Below, in pieces: positions 44,577 to 53,544 of a DNA stretch of 64,000 nucleotides (position 1 is the first letter of the stretch; every line of letters starts with the position of its first letter). The stretch spans positions 1 to 64,000 of the forward strand of contig LOEZ01000055.1 in assembly GCA_001516055.1 (NCBI GenBank). Reading direction: 5' to 3'. The notes under the pieces were generated by a model, which was given only the letters and a program-made list of their open reading frames with translations, did no database searches and had not been told where the DNA came from. The position numbers and the translations under genes were made by a program. This DNA comes from Gracilibacter sp. BRH_c7a (lineage in GTDB: Bacteria > Bacillota > Desulfitobacteriia > Desulfitobacteriales > Syntrophobotulaceae).

Positions 44577-44652
44577 AAATTAATGTTTATATAAACATAT
44601 ATATTCTGTGCAAATAAACATTTTCCTGCTAAATTAATGTTTATATAAACAT
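44577..44652 (-). promoter_or_regulatory. gapA promoter with two palindromic operators
   Basis: Two copies of the perfect palindrome ATGTTTATATAAACAT lie at 44583-44598 and 44637-44652, inside identical 22-base direct repeats (44577-44598, 44631-44652) spaced 54 bases apart. A half site AATAAACAT lies between them. On the minus strand a promoter -35 TTGCAC (44613-44608) and -10 TATAAA (44591-44586) with a 16-base spacer places the first palindrome over the -10. The DeoR-family protein at the end of this operon is the likely binder. Confidence 0.8.
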
Positions 44653-44663
44653 TTTTTTTATTT

Positions 44664-44689
44664 ATCAGAATATGTTATCAGAATATGTT
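44664..44689. repeat. 13-bp tandem duplication
   Basis: Two exact adjacent copies of ATCAGAATATGTT lie upstream of the second gapA operator. They may be a recent slippage duplication or a second protein-binding element. Confidence 0.6.
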
Positions 44690-44789
44690 TTTATAATCCC
44701 CATAAAAGTAGTAAAACTTGCAGTAAATATCCTAAAATATATTACTAACAGCGAGCGCAATTAGTAAATAAATATCGGAAATAAATAAA

Positions 44790-44817
44790 GGTGCTTTCAC
44801 AATATTAGTAAAGCACC
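44790..44817 (-). terminator. Terminator of the M42 peptidase operon
   Basis: On the minus strand GGTGCTTT and AAAGCACC form an 8-bp perfect stem, extended by a bulged AAA/TTT, with a 12-base loop. It is followed by UUUAUUUAUUU. It lies about 28 bases after the third peptidase stop. Confidence 0.75.
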
Positions 44818-44844
44818 CTTTAGCCTTTGTTGAATTTCTTGATC

Positions 44845-45855
44845 TTATGATTCAAAGTATAAATGAGTTGTGATTAAAGCTGTTAGTAAGTCGATGCCAG
44901 CTGTTATATCCTTTTTACCCACTATTTCATTACCACTATGCAGATATCTGACAGGAATAGCCAACCCTCCTGTCGGGATCCCTCCCTTGGTAAGATGGAT
45001 AGGCCCGGAGTCAGTACCCCCAGCTGTAATTATTTCCCATTGATGAGGAATGTCACTAGCCGCTGCTATTTTGGCCATCCAGTTTTTAATGGCTGGCGAC
45101 ACGACGATGGATTTATCCATGACTTTGATAGCTACGCCGTTATTTAAGGAGACACGGTTATTTTGTACTTTTGGTGTATCATAGCTAAAAGTGGTATCGA
45201 TTATTATAGCTAGATCAGCTTCAATAGCATAAGCTGCAGTTTTGGCACCCCTGGCCCCTACCTCTTCTTGGGCGGAAAAAACAAAGTAGAGGTCATAAGG
45301 GCTAGTTACAGTTCTGATAACTTCCAAGGCGATAAAACAGCCTATTCTATCGTCTAGCGCTTTGGAAATAATTACACTATCGTTTTCCAAGAAGTCTCCT
45401 GAGATAACTGCCATATCTCCGACTCTAACTAATTCTTTAGCTTCCTGCTCGTTAGCTGCTCCTATATCTATATATAGTTTTTCAGGTTTCTTATCAATTG
45501 TCTCATCTTTTTCTTTGTGGATTATTCCGACAGTTCCATTACTGAAGATAACTCGTTTGGAGATCATATCTGTATTTTTCAGTCCACCCACGGTCGCATA
45601 ATAGAGAAAGCCATTCTTGTTAATATGAGTGACTATTATGCCGACTTCATCCATATGACATACAATCATTATCTTCTGTTCATTACCTTTTTTTCTGACT
45701 ATTAAATTACCCATGGTATCAGTGACTATGGATTCAACATAATCTTTTACATTATCAGTGATGATTTCAGCTACTTGTTGTTCATTTCCGGAAGGACCAA
45801 AGGCTTGAGTTAGCTTAGCTAACAAACTATAATCAAAATCTCTATTCATGCTCAT
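44845..45855 (-). CDS. M42-family aminopeptidase (third of three)
   Basis: A 336-residue dinuclear metallo-aminopeptidase of the M42 (TET/PepA-glutamyl) family. Metal and catalytic residues: CHMDEVGIIV, ALDDRIGCF, the SAQEEVGARG glutamate pair, VIIDTTF and RYLHSGNE. M42 enzymes form dodecameric shells that trim short peptides in the cytoplasm. The ATG at 45855 overlaps the stop of the preceding gene by four bases (ATGA) and has GGGAGG seven bases upstream; a longer frame starting earlier has no ribosome site. It is the last of three coupled paralogues. Confidence 0.92.
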   Translation of the reverse strand: MSMNRDFDYSLLAKLTQAFGPSGNEQQVAEIITDNVKDYVESIVTDTMGNLIVRKKGNEQKIMIVCHMDEVGIIVTHINKNGFLYYATVGGLKNTDMISKRVIFSNGTVGIIHKEKDETIDKKPEKLYIDIGAANEQEAKELVRVGDMAVISGDFLENDSVIISKALDDRIGCFIALEVIRTVTSPYDLYFVFSAQEEVGARGAKTAAYAIEADLAIIIDTTFSYDTPKVQNNRVSLNNGVAIKVMDKSIVVSPAIKNWMAKIAAASDIPHQWEIITAGGTDSGPIHLTKGGIPTGGLAIPVRYLHSGNEIVGKKDITAGIDLLTALITTHLYFES

Positions 45856-46901
45856 TTCATAACCTCCCAACCTCGATGAGGTAAGTTGATGTATTCTTGA
45901 CAATTGTTCAGGATGAGATTTATCAATTCTATACAATTTGTGTAATCTGATTGAGAAATAACGGAACTCATGGAATGAATATATCGGCAAGGTATGCTAA
46001 TTGTGATGGTAGGAATACCGGCTCCTGCTAAGTGGATATTACCTGCATCGTTAGCTGCGGCAGTTCCTTCTCTAAGCTGTAACGGTATCCCGTAGCTTTC
46101 AGCTATTTGAATTGTTTTTTTAATCAGTTCAGGTCTGTAGATTGTTGCTTGATCCATCAGGGAACAGGCAGGTCCTTGCCCAAGCTCTACTACCCAATTC
46201 TCTCTGTCTTGTTCCTGATTGTCCATGGCTGAAGTAGTTTCTACGACGATGGCCAAATCGGCATTCAGATAATTACTGATTATTTTAGAACCACGAAGAC
46301 CTAGCTCTTCTTGAACAGTAAAAACTGTGGTCAGGTCACAATTATATTGTTGTTTTAATAATTCCATTATTACCGCACAACCTGCTCTATTATCCAAAGC
46401 TTTACCTTTATAGAATCCGGAACCGAAACTTGTAAAGGCTGTGGTGAACCCAGCATAGTCTCCAAGTTTGACATTCTTTTCCGCTTCTTCTTTCGAGTTG
46501 GCTCCAATATCTATGTATAATTGGTCGATTAGGAAACTTTGTTTGCGTTCTTCAGGTTTCTGAAGATGAATTGCCTTGGAACCTATAACTCCATAAACAC
46601 TGTTATTAATAATTACCGGCTTGGAAACCAGGATATTGACATCCATGTAGCCGATAGTTTGAAACTTAAGATACCCTTCGGAAGTAATCTCAGTAATAAA
46701 TAACCCGACTTCATCCATATGGGCAGTGAGCACTACCTTTATTGCTGGATTACTTTTGCCCTTCTTAGTAGCCAAGAGATTGCCTATCTTGTCAACTCTA
46801 TAAGAGTCTACGTTATTATCTATGTTCTCAATGATATAGTCTCGAACATCTTTTTCATTTCCGGAGACTCCATGCAATTCACTCAAGTATTTTAAGAACA
46901 T
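45852..46901 (-). CDS. M42-family aminopeptidase (second of three)
   Basis: A 349-residue paralogue of its neighbours with all M42 residues: AHMDEVGLF, ALDNRAGC, TVQEELGLRG, VVETTSA and CRYIHSMSSV. In the metal-bridging position it has Glu (VVETT) where the other two have Asp (IIDTT, AIDVT), which may change metal choice or specificity. GGAGG lies seven bases before the ATG. It overlaps the upstream gene by ten bases and the downstream gene by four, so the three proteins are probably made together. Confidence 0.92.
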   Translation of the reverse strand: MFLKYLSELHGVSGNEKDVRDYIIENIDNNVDSYRVDKIGNLLATKKGKSNPAIKVVLTAHMDEVGLFITEITSEGYLKFQTIGYMDVNILVSKPVIINNSVYGVIGSKAIHLQKPEERKQSFLIDQLYIDIGANSKEEAEKNVKLGDYAGFTTAFTSFGSGFYKGKALDNRAGCAVIMELLKQQYNCDLTTVFTVQEELGLRGSKIISNYLNADLAIVVETTSAMDNQEQDRENWVVELGQGPACSLMDQATIYRPELIKKTIQIAESYGIPLQLREGTAAANDAGNIHLAGAGIPTITISIPCRYIHSMSSVISQSDYTNCIELINLILNNCQEYINLPHRGWEVMK

Positions 46902-47953
46902 GATATATCCTCCAAATCATCAGGCAGAGCGGCAATAAATCTAGCCAAAAGTTTGCCACAACTGACTACATCTTTCAATGAAACAGTTTCTACTGAAGTA
47001 TGCATATATCGTAGAGGGATGGATAAAAGTCCTGTAGGAATCCCAAATGAACTTAATTGAATTATACGCGCATCTGTTCCTGTAGGTCCGGCAACAGCCT
47101 GAACCTGGTAGGGCAGATTATTATCTTGAGCACAGGCGGTTAGGAGAGCGTGCATGGTTGGATGGATGTTCGGGCCAATGGTTATTGCTGGACCTTTCCC
47201 TAAATGGATTGAAACTTGATTCTTAGCATCGATTGTTTGAGCATGGGTAACATCAATAGCTACTGCAATAGTCGGGTTCAGCTTTTCTGTACTAGTCTGA
47301 GCACCTCTTAACCCCACTTCTTCTTGGACAGTAGTGACTGCAATTACGTTATGTTTGTGTTTAATGCTGTTAAGTTCACTCAGACAAACCGCCATCACTG
47401 TAATCCCTGCTCTATTATCAAGTGATTTTCCAGCTATAGTCTGATCAAGCAGATCTAGAGTAGCTCTGTTGATACTTACAATATCTCCAGGCTTCACAAG
47501 GCTCTGAGCTTCTTCTGATGAGTGACCGATATCAATAGCCATCTGATGAAGCTTAACACTTTTTTTCTTATCACTTTTGGTTTGGTCGGGTTGAAAGGAG
47601 ATTATCCCCGGTAAATCTCTGCTGCCGTGGACCGTAACTTCTTGATATAACAAGGTTCTATCATCAATGCCACCTATAGGTGAAAAGTGAATGAACCCTT
47701 TCGAATCAATATGCGTTACCATTAAACCTATTTCATCTGAATGAGCAGCTAACATAACAGTTTGATTATTACTTGCGTATCCATTTTTAACCGCATAACA
47801 ATTATGCATATTATCGGTATATATATCGTCAACCAAGGGTTTGAAGGTTTGTTCCAGGCTTGGAAATAATTTATATTCATAACCTGAAACGCCAGGTTTT
47901 CCAGCTAATAAATGAATCGTCTCTTGGGCTAGCTGCAGATGTGGTTTCGTCAA
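46892..47953 (-). CDS. M42-family aminopeptidase (first of three)
   Basis: A 353-residue M42 peptidase that starts with TTG after AAAGGAAG. Its motifs are AHSDEIGLM, SLDNRAGI, TVQEEVGLRG, AIDVTHAQ and LRYMHTSVE. In the first metal motif it has Ser where the paralogues have Met (HSDE versus HMDE). It lies 24 bases after the spoVD-like PBP stop, so the peptidase run may be read from that gene's promoter. Together with the next two genes it could form a mixed peptidase shell. Confidence 0.92.
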   Translation of the reverse strand: MTKPHLQLAQETIHLLAGKPGVSGYEYKLFPSLEQTFKPLVDDIYTDNMHNCYAVKNGYASNNQTVMLAAHSDEIGLMVTHIDSKGFIHFSPIGGIDDRTLLYQEVTVHGSRDLPGIISFQPDQTKSDKKKSVKLHQMAIDIGHSSEEAQSLVKPGDIVSINRATLDLLDQTIAGKSLDNRAGITVMAVCLSELNSIKHKHNVIAVTTVQEEVGLRGAQTSTEKLNPTIAVAIDVTHAQTIDAKNQVSIHLGKGPAITIGPNIHPTMHALLTACAQDNNLPYQVQAVAGPTGTDARIIQLSSFGIPTGLLSIPLRYMHTSVETVSLKDVVSCGKLLARFIAALPDDLEDISCS

Positions 47954-47977
47954 ATCGATCTTCCTTTCGTTGTGGTG

Positions 47978-49963
47978 TTACTCTCCACTAAAAACAACTT
48001 CGATATAGTCACCTTTATTAACTATTTGCCCGGCTTCTGGGAACTGTTGGCTGGCAAGTCCACTCCCTGTGAATTTGTAACGCAGTTCCAGTTCACCTAA
48101 TTGTTCTCCAGCTTGTCTGATAGTAAGTCCTGTTAAATCCGGGACACTTACTTCCCCTTTACCGGGTTGTTTATTGGGTAATATGGGCTCAGAATTTTCA
48201 TCAACTGGATCTTGGGGAGTTAGTTCTTCGAGATTACTGGGAGTACCGGTATTAACAGGTATTCCATAGTATTGTAACGTTCCTTCGATAATCTGCTTAG
48301 CCGAAGGCCCTGCCAGTGTGCCCCCCTGAATAATTTCAGCTTGGGGAGTATCAATTACAACTAGCACTGCAATTTTAGGATTGTCTGCCGGAGCATAAGC
48401 AACGAATGAAACAATGAGGTCTGTTTCTGAATACATGCTTGTTGTCGGATCAATTTTTTGGGCTGTCCCTGTTTTGCCTGCCACTTTGATCCCTGGGATT
48501 TTTGCTCTACTTCCGGTTCCCTTATCTACAACATCTACGAGAATGTCACTTAATGTTTTACTGGTAGACTTAGATAAAACTTCCCGAATAGCTCGTGGTT
48601 CATTCTTATAGAGAACTGTTCCATCCTTATTAGAAATACTATCAAGAATGTAAGGTTGATATAAGGTTCCGCCGTTAGCCACAGCACTGATAGCTGTGAG
48701 TAACTGAATGGGTGTTACCAGGTTTGCCTGTCCGAATGACATAGTAGCTAATTCAAGTTCTTTAACTCGACTATTATCAATAAGGAGTCCCTGTTCTTCT
48801 CCTGCTATATCAACTCTGGTTCTAGATCCAAACCCAAAAGATTTTAAATATGTGTAAAAGATATCTTTCCCCAAAATCTCTCCTACTTGAGCCAAGACAA
48901 CATTAGAAGAAATCCTCATCCCTTCAGCAAAAGAGATTTTGCCACGTACTGTGCGATCTGAATCCCAGTTCGTGATAGTTCTTGGTCCTACTTTTAGGTA
49001 TCCTGGATCATCAAATAATTTTTCGGGGGTAACAAGATTCTCTTCCAAAGCAGCGGCTGCTGTGATTATTTTGAAGGTGGAGCCTGGCTCGTAAATCATA
49101 CTGATGTTGAGATTCTTGCGCTGTTCGGCATTTGTATTAAGATAATTATTGGAATCAAAAGTAGGTCTCGATCCCATGGCTAGAATCTTGCCACTCATTG
49201 GATCCATGGCGAGAATACTTGCTCTTTTAGGTTGCGTGTTTTCTACTATCTTATCCAGTTCCTGCTCGACAAGGTGTTGGATGGTAGAGTCCAATGAAAG
49301 TGTTAAGTTGTAACCAGTTCTGGAATCAAACTGTTGATTCTCACTGGAATCATTAAGTTGTAATTGATAACTCTTTTGCCCCATTAGTTCATTGTTATAA
49401 TAATATTCTATTCCTTCTACTCCATCACCAGCCATATTTACAATTCCTAGTATCGGTGAAGTAAGTTGACCTGTGGGATAAACTCTTTTAAAAGTATTGG
49501 TGAAACCTATGCCTTCTATATCCAAGTCAGCAATTTGATTAGCTTTATCAAGATCTACTTGGCGTTCTATGCTCACCCAAGATAAGTCTTTTTCTAATAA
49601 ATCCAAAATTTCTTGACTGTCACTTTCTAAGATCCCAGCTATACTATCTGCAATTTGCTGTTTCGTTAAGCTTTCATTTTTCTCTAAGAATTTCGTGACG
49701 GTCTTCGGGTCGGCATAAATATCTTTAGCAGCAACACTTTTCGCGAGAATATTCTCCTGATTATCTAAAATCATACCTCTCTCATAAGGGAGATTATGAC
49801 TTACTCCTCTAAAAGTTGTTGCTCTAGCTTTTAATTCAGAAGCATTTAATATTTGCAAATAAAATAGTTTCCCGAAAATAAGAATACATACTACTATTAA
49901 GCCTATATAAATAAACCACTCTCTTGCAAAATACTTGTCTTTGTTTTTATCCTTGTTCTTCAT
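47978..49963 (-). CDS. SpoVD-like penicillin-binding protein with PASTA domain
   Basis: A 661-residue class B PBP (DD-transpeptidase). It has an N-terminal membrane anchor (about 16-36), a dimerisation domain (GMILDNQENILAKS), and a transpeptidase domain with the active-site EPGSTFKI (SxxK), SSNV (SxN) and AGKTGTAQ (KTG) motifs. A C-terminal PASTA domain (about 600-661, VSVPDLTGLTIRQAGEQL) matches the layout of sporulation SpoVD rather than the plain division PBP. It is not in a dcw cluster here. The spoVD role is likely but not proven. Confidence 0.9.
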   Translation of the reverse strand: MKNKDKNKDKYFAREWFIYIGLIVVCILIFGKLFYLQILNASELKARATTFRGVSHNLPYERGMILDNQENILAKSVAAKDIYADPKTVTKFLEKNESLTKQQIADSIAGILESDSQEILDLLEKDLSWVSIERQVDLDKANQIADLDIEGIGFTNTFKRVYPTGQLTSPILGIVNMAGDGVEGIEYYYNNELMGQKSYQLQLNDSSENQQFDSRTGYNLTLSLDSTIQHLVEQELDKIVENTQPKRASILAMDPMSGKILAMGSRPTFDSNNYLNTNAEQRKNLNISMIYEPGSTFKIITAAAALEENLVTPEKLFDDPGYLKVGPRTITNWDSDRTVRGKISFAEGMRISSNVVLAQVGEILGKDIFYTYLKSFGFGSRTRVDIAGEEQGLLIDNSRVKELELATMSFGQANLVTPIQLLTAISAVANGGTLYQPYILDSISNKDGTVLYKNEPRAIREVLSKSTSKTLSDILVDVVDKGTGSRAKIPGIKVAGKTGTAQKIDPTTSMYSETDLIVSFVAYAPADNPKIAVLVVIDTPQAEIIQGGTLAGPSAKQIIEGTLQYYGIPVNTGTPSNLEELTPQDPVDENSEPILPNKQPGKGEVSVPDLTGLTIRQAGEQLGELELRYKFTGSGLASQQFPEAGQIVNKGDYIEVVFSGE

Positions 49964-50053
49964 TCCTACCTCACATGCAAAAATATATACACAATAAATC
50001 CGATAGAAGTTTCACTATACATTTTAGCATATGATGGCAGTATTTTAGTATGG

Positions 50054-50123
50054 AAGCTCACAAAAACTTAACTATCGATGGCAGAAAATAATTAAAGCCA
50101 CCTTGCTAAGAATCTGTGAGCTT
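50054..50123. repeat. Long-loop inverted repeat between rhomboid and spoVD-like genes
   Basis: AAGCTCACA at 50054-50062 pairs with TGTGAGCTT at 50115-50123 across about 52 bases. It lies in the spacer after the rhomboid gene and upstream of the spoVD-like gene. It may be a loose terminator or a regulatory element. Confidence 0.35.
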
Positions 50124-50174
50124 AATAATAACATTCCCTAATATTCATGAAAGGATTCAATGAAAAAAATGTAA

Positions 50175-50768
50175 TTATAACTTGAATAAACGTAAAACTG
50201 CTCCTAAAGAAGAACCACCTATCAGCCCTCCTAAGTGAGCATAATTATCTAAACCCGGTAGTATCATCCCCAACATAAGGTTTATTCCCAAAATAACCAT
50301 TAGATTCGTGATAAGACCGCTACTGCGCAAAAATTGATTATTCCACCCATAGATGACAATTGCCCCAAGAAGTCCAAATATCGCTCCAGAAGCTCCAGCC
50401 GATAAATGCGGGCTCATCAAATAGCTTAGAACTGAGCCTGAGAGACCGCTAACCAAGAATAGCATCACTAGTTTACCATGTCCAAATATTTTCTCCGAAT
50501 ATTTTCCTAAGATATATAAAGCATATGTATTAAATAAAAGATGAGTAAATCCAATATGGATAAAGATACTCGTCAATAATCGCCAATATTGACCTGCTTC
50601 TATCAAAGGGTTTACCTTAGCTCCAAATAAAATCAGAACATGAGTTTTTGTTGTACCACCCGCTAATGTCATTAGAAGAAATACAACTAGAATAATTAGG
50701 ATAAATATATATGTAATATAGAAATTTCGAAAATCGTTCTTGTAGTAATTCTTATAGTAGTTATCCAT
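50175..50768 (-). CDS. Rhomboid-family intramembrane serine protease
   Basis: A 197-residue polytopic membrane protein. Family signatures are HIGFTHLLFNTYALYILG (HxxxN), the catalytic Ser in GASGAIFGLLG and the catalytic His in NYAHLGGLIGG. About six transmembrane helices are seen, with a short basic and Asn/Tyr-rich N-terminus. It should cut single-pass membrane proteins within the bilayer. The ATG at 50768 with AGGTG seven bases upstream is preferred to a GTG three codons earlier that would lie within that site. Confidence 0.92.
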   Translation of the reverse strand: MDNYYKNYYKNDFRNFYITYIFILIILVVFLLMTLAGGTTKTHVLILFGAKVNPLIEAGQYWRLLTSIFIHIGFTHLLFNTYALYILGKYSEKIFGHGKLVMLFLVSGLSGSVLSYLMSPHLSAGASGAIFGLLGAIVIYGWNNQFLRSSGLITNLMVILGINLMLGMILPGLDNYAHLGGLIGGSSLGAVLRLFKL

Positions 50769-50794
50769 TTTAATCACCTATCAATAACAGGATA

Positions 50795-50844
50795 AACTTG
50801 AAATGCATAGTGTCTTATCAAAGCCGACACTTGCATTTCAAGTT
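50795..50844 (-). terminator. Long hairpin after the LysM coat-like gene
   Basis: A 19-bp stem with one bulged base (50795-50814 with 50826-50844, 11-base loop) lies between the LysM coat-like gene and the rhomboid gene. On the minus strand it is followed by UUUAUCC. It should end the coat-like transcript. Confidence 0.65.
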
Positions 50845-50902
50845 CCATTATTTTGCTAAATTTTTAAACTCATCTTAACATATCTCATGGATTGAAGCAA
50901 TT

Positions 50903-51397
50903 TTAGTAGCGAGGGGGAATAAATAGTCTTTCACCAGGGTAGATAAGATCGGGTTGCCCTAAATGATTATAGCCTGCTAATTCCCGCCAATCGAGACCGT
51001 ACTTCTTAGCTATTTTGTAAACGGTATCTCCTTTTTGAACCACGTAAACCTCAGGCATTTTCTCAACTAATGCCGTGTGTTCACAATATGGTGCACAATA
51101 CCCACAAGCGTCACATGTATAACCCATATGAGTATGAGTACTTGCCATACCATAAGGACCACCAGAATAGTCATAACCTTCATAAGGCATTCCAGGTGTT
51201 GCCATTCCAGGCATTGCCCCGTATTGATTTGGATCAAAGCCCATTCCATACTCTGGCATTCCAGTCATGGCACCTTGCTGATTTGGATCGAATCCCATTC
51301 CCTCAGGCATTGCACCATATTGGGTTTGATAAGGGGTCGGAACACCAGCCATTGGCGGTTGACTCATGAAGTCAGTTTGTTTCTTCCCAAAGAACAT
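50903..51397 (-). CDS. Gly/Met/Tyr/Pro-rich LysM protein, coat-like
   Basis: A 164-residue protein. The first 85 residues are low-complexity and rich in Gly, Met, Tyr, Pro and Gln, with two copies of GMGFDPNQ followed by GAM. A Cys cluster CDACGYCAPYCEH follows, then a C-terminal LysM domain (VVQKGDTVYKIAKKYGLDW to ERLFIPPRY). There is no signal peptide. This layout fits a spore coat or exosporium morphogenetic protein of the SafA/CotF-associated kind that binds cortex glycan and cross-links through Cys or Tyr. The second ATG, with AAAGGAGG seven bases upstream, is taken as the start. Confidence 0.8.
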   Translation of the reverse strand: MFFGKKQTDFMSQPPMAGVPTPYQTQYGAMPEGMGFDPNQQGAMTGMPEYGMGFDPNQYGAMPGMATPGMPYEGYDYSGGPYGMASTHTHMGYTCDACGYCAPYCEHTALVEKMPEVYVVQKGDTVYKIAKKYGLDWRELAGYNHLGQPDLIYPGERLFIPPRY

Positions 51398-51473
51398 TTC
51401 CATACCTCCTTTTTGCTATTATGGTATGGAATAAAATCAATAAAGTGTCTGTACATGGTAATAAATGTATTTA

Positions 51474-52397
51474 TTATTTTATTCTTTCGTACGCCGCAAG
51501 ATATTTCTCAATTTGTACTCCAGCAATAGCTCCATCTCCTACTGCTGTAGCTACTTGTCTTAAGGGCGTAGTACGGATGTCACCAACAGCATATACTCCT
51601 TCAATACTGGTTCGCAAGAATTCATCGGTAATTATATATCCTTTTTCATCGGTATTAAAATAATCTGCAACAAATTTTGTATTTGGTTCTGTTCCGATAT
51701 AGATAAAAACTCCGTCAACTTTTAAATCTTCTATCTCTTTAGACTCTTTATTTTTCAATACTACCTTCTCGACTTTATCTTTACCTGAGATTTCTTCTAC
51801 AGTGTAATTAAGCATGAAGCTTATTTTGGGGTTACTCTGGGCATGTTCAATGGCAATTTGTGATGCTCTAAAACCCTGACGTCTGTGAATAATAAACACT
51901 TCTGTAGCAAATTTAGTTAGATATACAGCTTCTTCAAGAGCAGCATTACCCCCTCCGATAACGGCTAGTCTTTTTCCTTTATAAAAAGCTCCGTCACAAG
52001 TTGCACAGTAAGATACCCCGCGGCCATGAAAAGTCTTTTCCCCTTCAATTCCAAGAAAGCGAGGTTTAGAACCTGCCGCAATAATTACAGATCTTGCTTC
52101 TATAGACTGTTTGTCAGTAACGATTGTCTTTACCTTATCAGTAAGTTTAAGTTCGCTAACATTCTCAAAAATGAACTCTGCTCCCTGATTTAAAGCCTGC
52201 TTATAGAAATTATTGGCAAGTTCGAACCCGGAAATCCCATCAGGAAAGCCAGGATAATTCTCTATACTTTCCGTTAATGCCGCTTGTCCTCCTGGAACCA
52301 TAGACTCAATCACTGCCGTTTTAAGACCACCCCTAGCTGCGTAGATAGCAGCCGTCAGTCCGCCTGGTCCACCACCAACTATTATTACATCGTACAT
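51474..52397 (-). CDS. trxB: Thioredoxin reductase
   Basis: A 307-residue NADPH:thioredoxin reductase. FAD site GGGPGGLTAAIYAARGG at the N-terminus, redox-active CATCDGAF near residue 134, NADPH site VIGGGNAALEEA, and the FAD end motif GVYAVGDIRTTPLRQVATAVGDGA. It keeps thioredoxin reduced in the cytoplasm. All motifs and the length are normal. No thioredoxin gene is next to it. Confidence 0.96.
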   Translation of the reverse strand: MYDVIIVGGGPGGLTAAIYAARGGLKTAVIESMVPGGQAALTESIENYPGFPDGISGFELANNFYKQALNQGAEFIFENVSELKLTDKVKTIVTDKQSIEARSVIIAAGSKPRFLGIEGEKTFHGRGVSYCATCDGAFYKGKRLAVIGGGNAALEEAVYLTKFATEVFIIHRRQGFRASQIAIEHAQSNPKISFMLNYTVEEISGKDKVEKVVLKNKESKEIEDLKVDGVFIYIGTEPNTKFVADYFNTDEKGYIITDEFLRTSIEGVYAVGDIRTTPLRQVATAVGDGAIAGVQIEKYLAAYERIK

Positions 52398-52474
52398 ATC
52401 TTACACCAACCTTTTTTCCAGATTATTCCCAAGTATATATCAAATCGCCTTATAAAGAAAGCGATCCAGAATTA

Positions 52475-53527
52475 TTAATTACCCTGAATAGTTCGCCAAT
52501 AATAATGAAATCCTATTTCACCTGGTACAACCTGCATATATATATTACCCGTGGGTGAAAAAACAATGGATCCCTCGGGCAGCTGAGTTTGCATCGTTGT
52601 TCCTTCTGTAAGGAAAACAGTTAGCTGTCGATTATGCTTGATTAATAGCTTCTTATCATTACTTATAAAAGATTCAATATTCTCATAGGTCATCTCACCT
52701 TGCCATAGATTTATAGGATTACCGCCTTCTTTATGATAATCATAAATAGATAGTCCTTTTAGATAACCATCTTCTACTCGCCCGATATAGATAGTATTAT
52801 CTTTACTTCCCAGTAATATATCATTTGGGTGGATGGAAATAATCTTTCTTTCTTGTCCTTCATGCGAGAATATCCGCTTGGAATTATCATAGGTGCTTTC
52901 CACAAATAAATTACCCAGTTTATTGGAGACTGCTATATTATCGATAAATTCTTGTGGTAAATCAAGCCAGTTTATCCCCTTCATGATATCCATTTTTATG
53001 AGCCTTGATTTCTGTTTGGAGTCATTAAATAATACATACAGATTATTAGTGTACGTAGAAATCTCAATCTTGAGAACACGGGCTATAGGAAAGCTAAACT
53101 CTCGATCTAGTTTTGGCAGGTATTCATTATTCGTACTATTATTTAAATCCAGACTATAAAGGTATCCTCTTAAATGTCCTGGTTGTGTGGTGAAAAAAAG
53201 CAAACTGTTTCTATCAGGCAGCCATTTGTAATTAAGCATTTCGGATGAAGAATCGAGAAATACTGAGCTATCAAATACTGATTTATTCTGAAATAGATCT
53301 ATCACTTCTAGTTTATTATCGTTAATAAAACTTAGATATTTATTATTGTATGATAATTGTAGGTTTTCAGCCTCGGTAATATCTGTTTCAACCAGATGTG
53401 CTTGATCAATAGTTATAGACGAATGTAAAAGCTCACCGGTTTTCCAATCTAAGAAAGCAAAGATTAGATATTGAGTGAATAAAGATAATCCTATAATAAT
53501 TGCAATTACATTAGCTTTCTTCTTCAA
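52475..53527 (-). CDS. Membrane-anchored propeller-like protein of unknown function
   Basis: A 350-residue protein I do not recognise. It has an N-terminal transmembrane helix (about 7-27) and an extracytoplasmic region of repeated beta hairpins such as NNKYLSFINDNKLEVIDLF, LPDRNSLLFFTTQPG and SPTGNIYMQVVPG, the look of a WD40/TolB-like propeller. No catalytic residues stand out. It starts with TTG after GAGAGGAA, and lies 17 bases downstream of the phosphodiester glycosidase gene, so it is probably the last gene of an ANTAR-glycosidase-propeller operon. Confidence 0.72.
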   Translation of the reverse strand: MKKKANVIAIIIGLSLFTQYLIFAFLDWKTGELLHSSITIDQAHLVETDITEAENLQLSYNNKYLSFINDNKLEVIDLFQNKSVFDSSVFLDSSSEMLNYKWLPDRNSLLFFTTQPGHLRGYLYSLDLNNSTNNEYLPKLDREFSFPIARVLKIEISTYTNNLYVLFNDSKQKSRLIKMDIMKGINWLDLPQEFIDNIAVSNKLGNLFVESTYDNSKRIFSHEGQERKIISIHPNDILLGSKDNTIYIGRVEDGYLKGLSIYDYHKEGGNPINLWQGEMTYENIESFISNDKKLLIKHNRQLTVFLTEGTTMQTQLPEGSIVFSPTGNIYMQVVPGEIGFHYYWRTIQGN

Positions 53528-53544
53528 TTAAATTTCCTCTCAAG

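Noticed and set aside
51077-51529. 150-codon plus-strand frame opposite the LysM coat-like gene
   Set aside because: His/Ser/Thr-rich product caused by the Gly/Met/Pro repeats on the other strand; no start signal.
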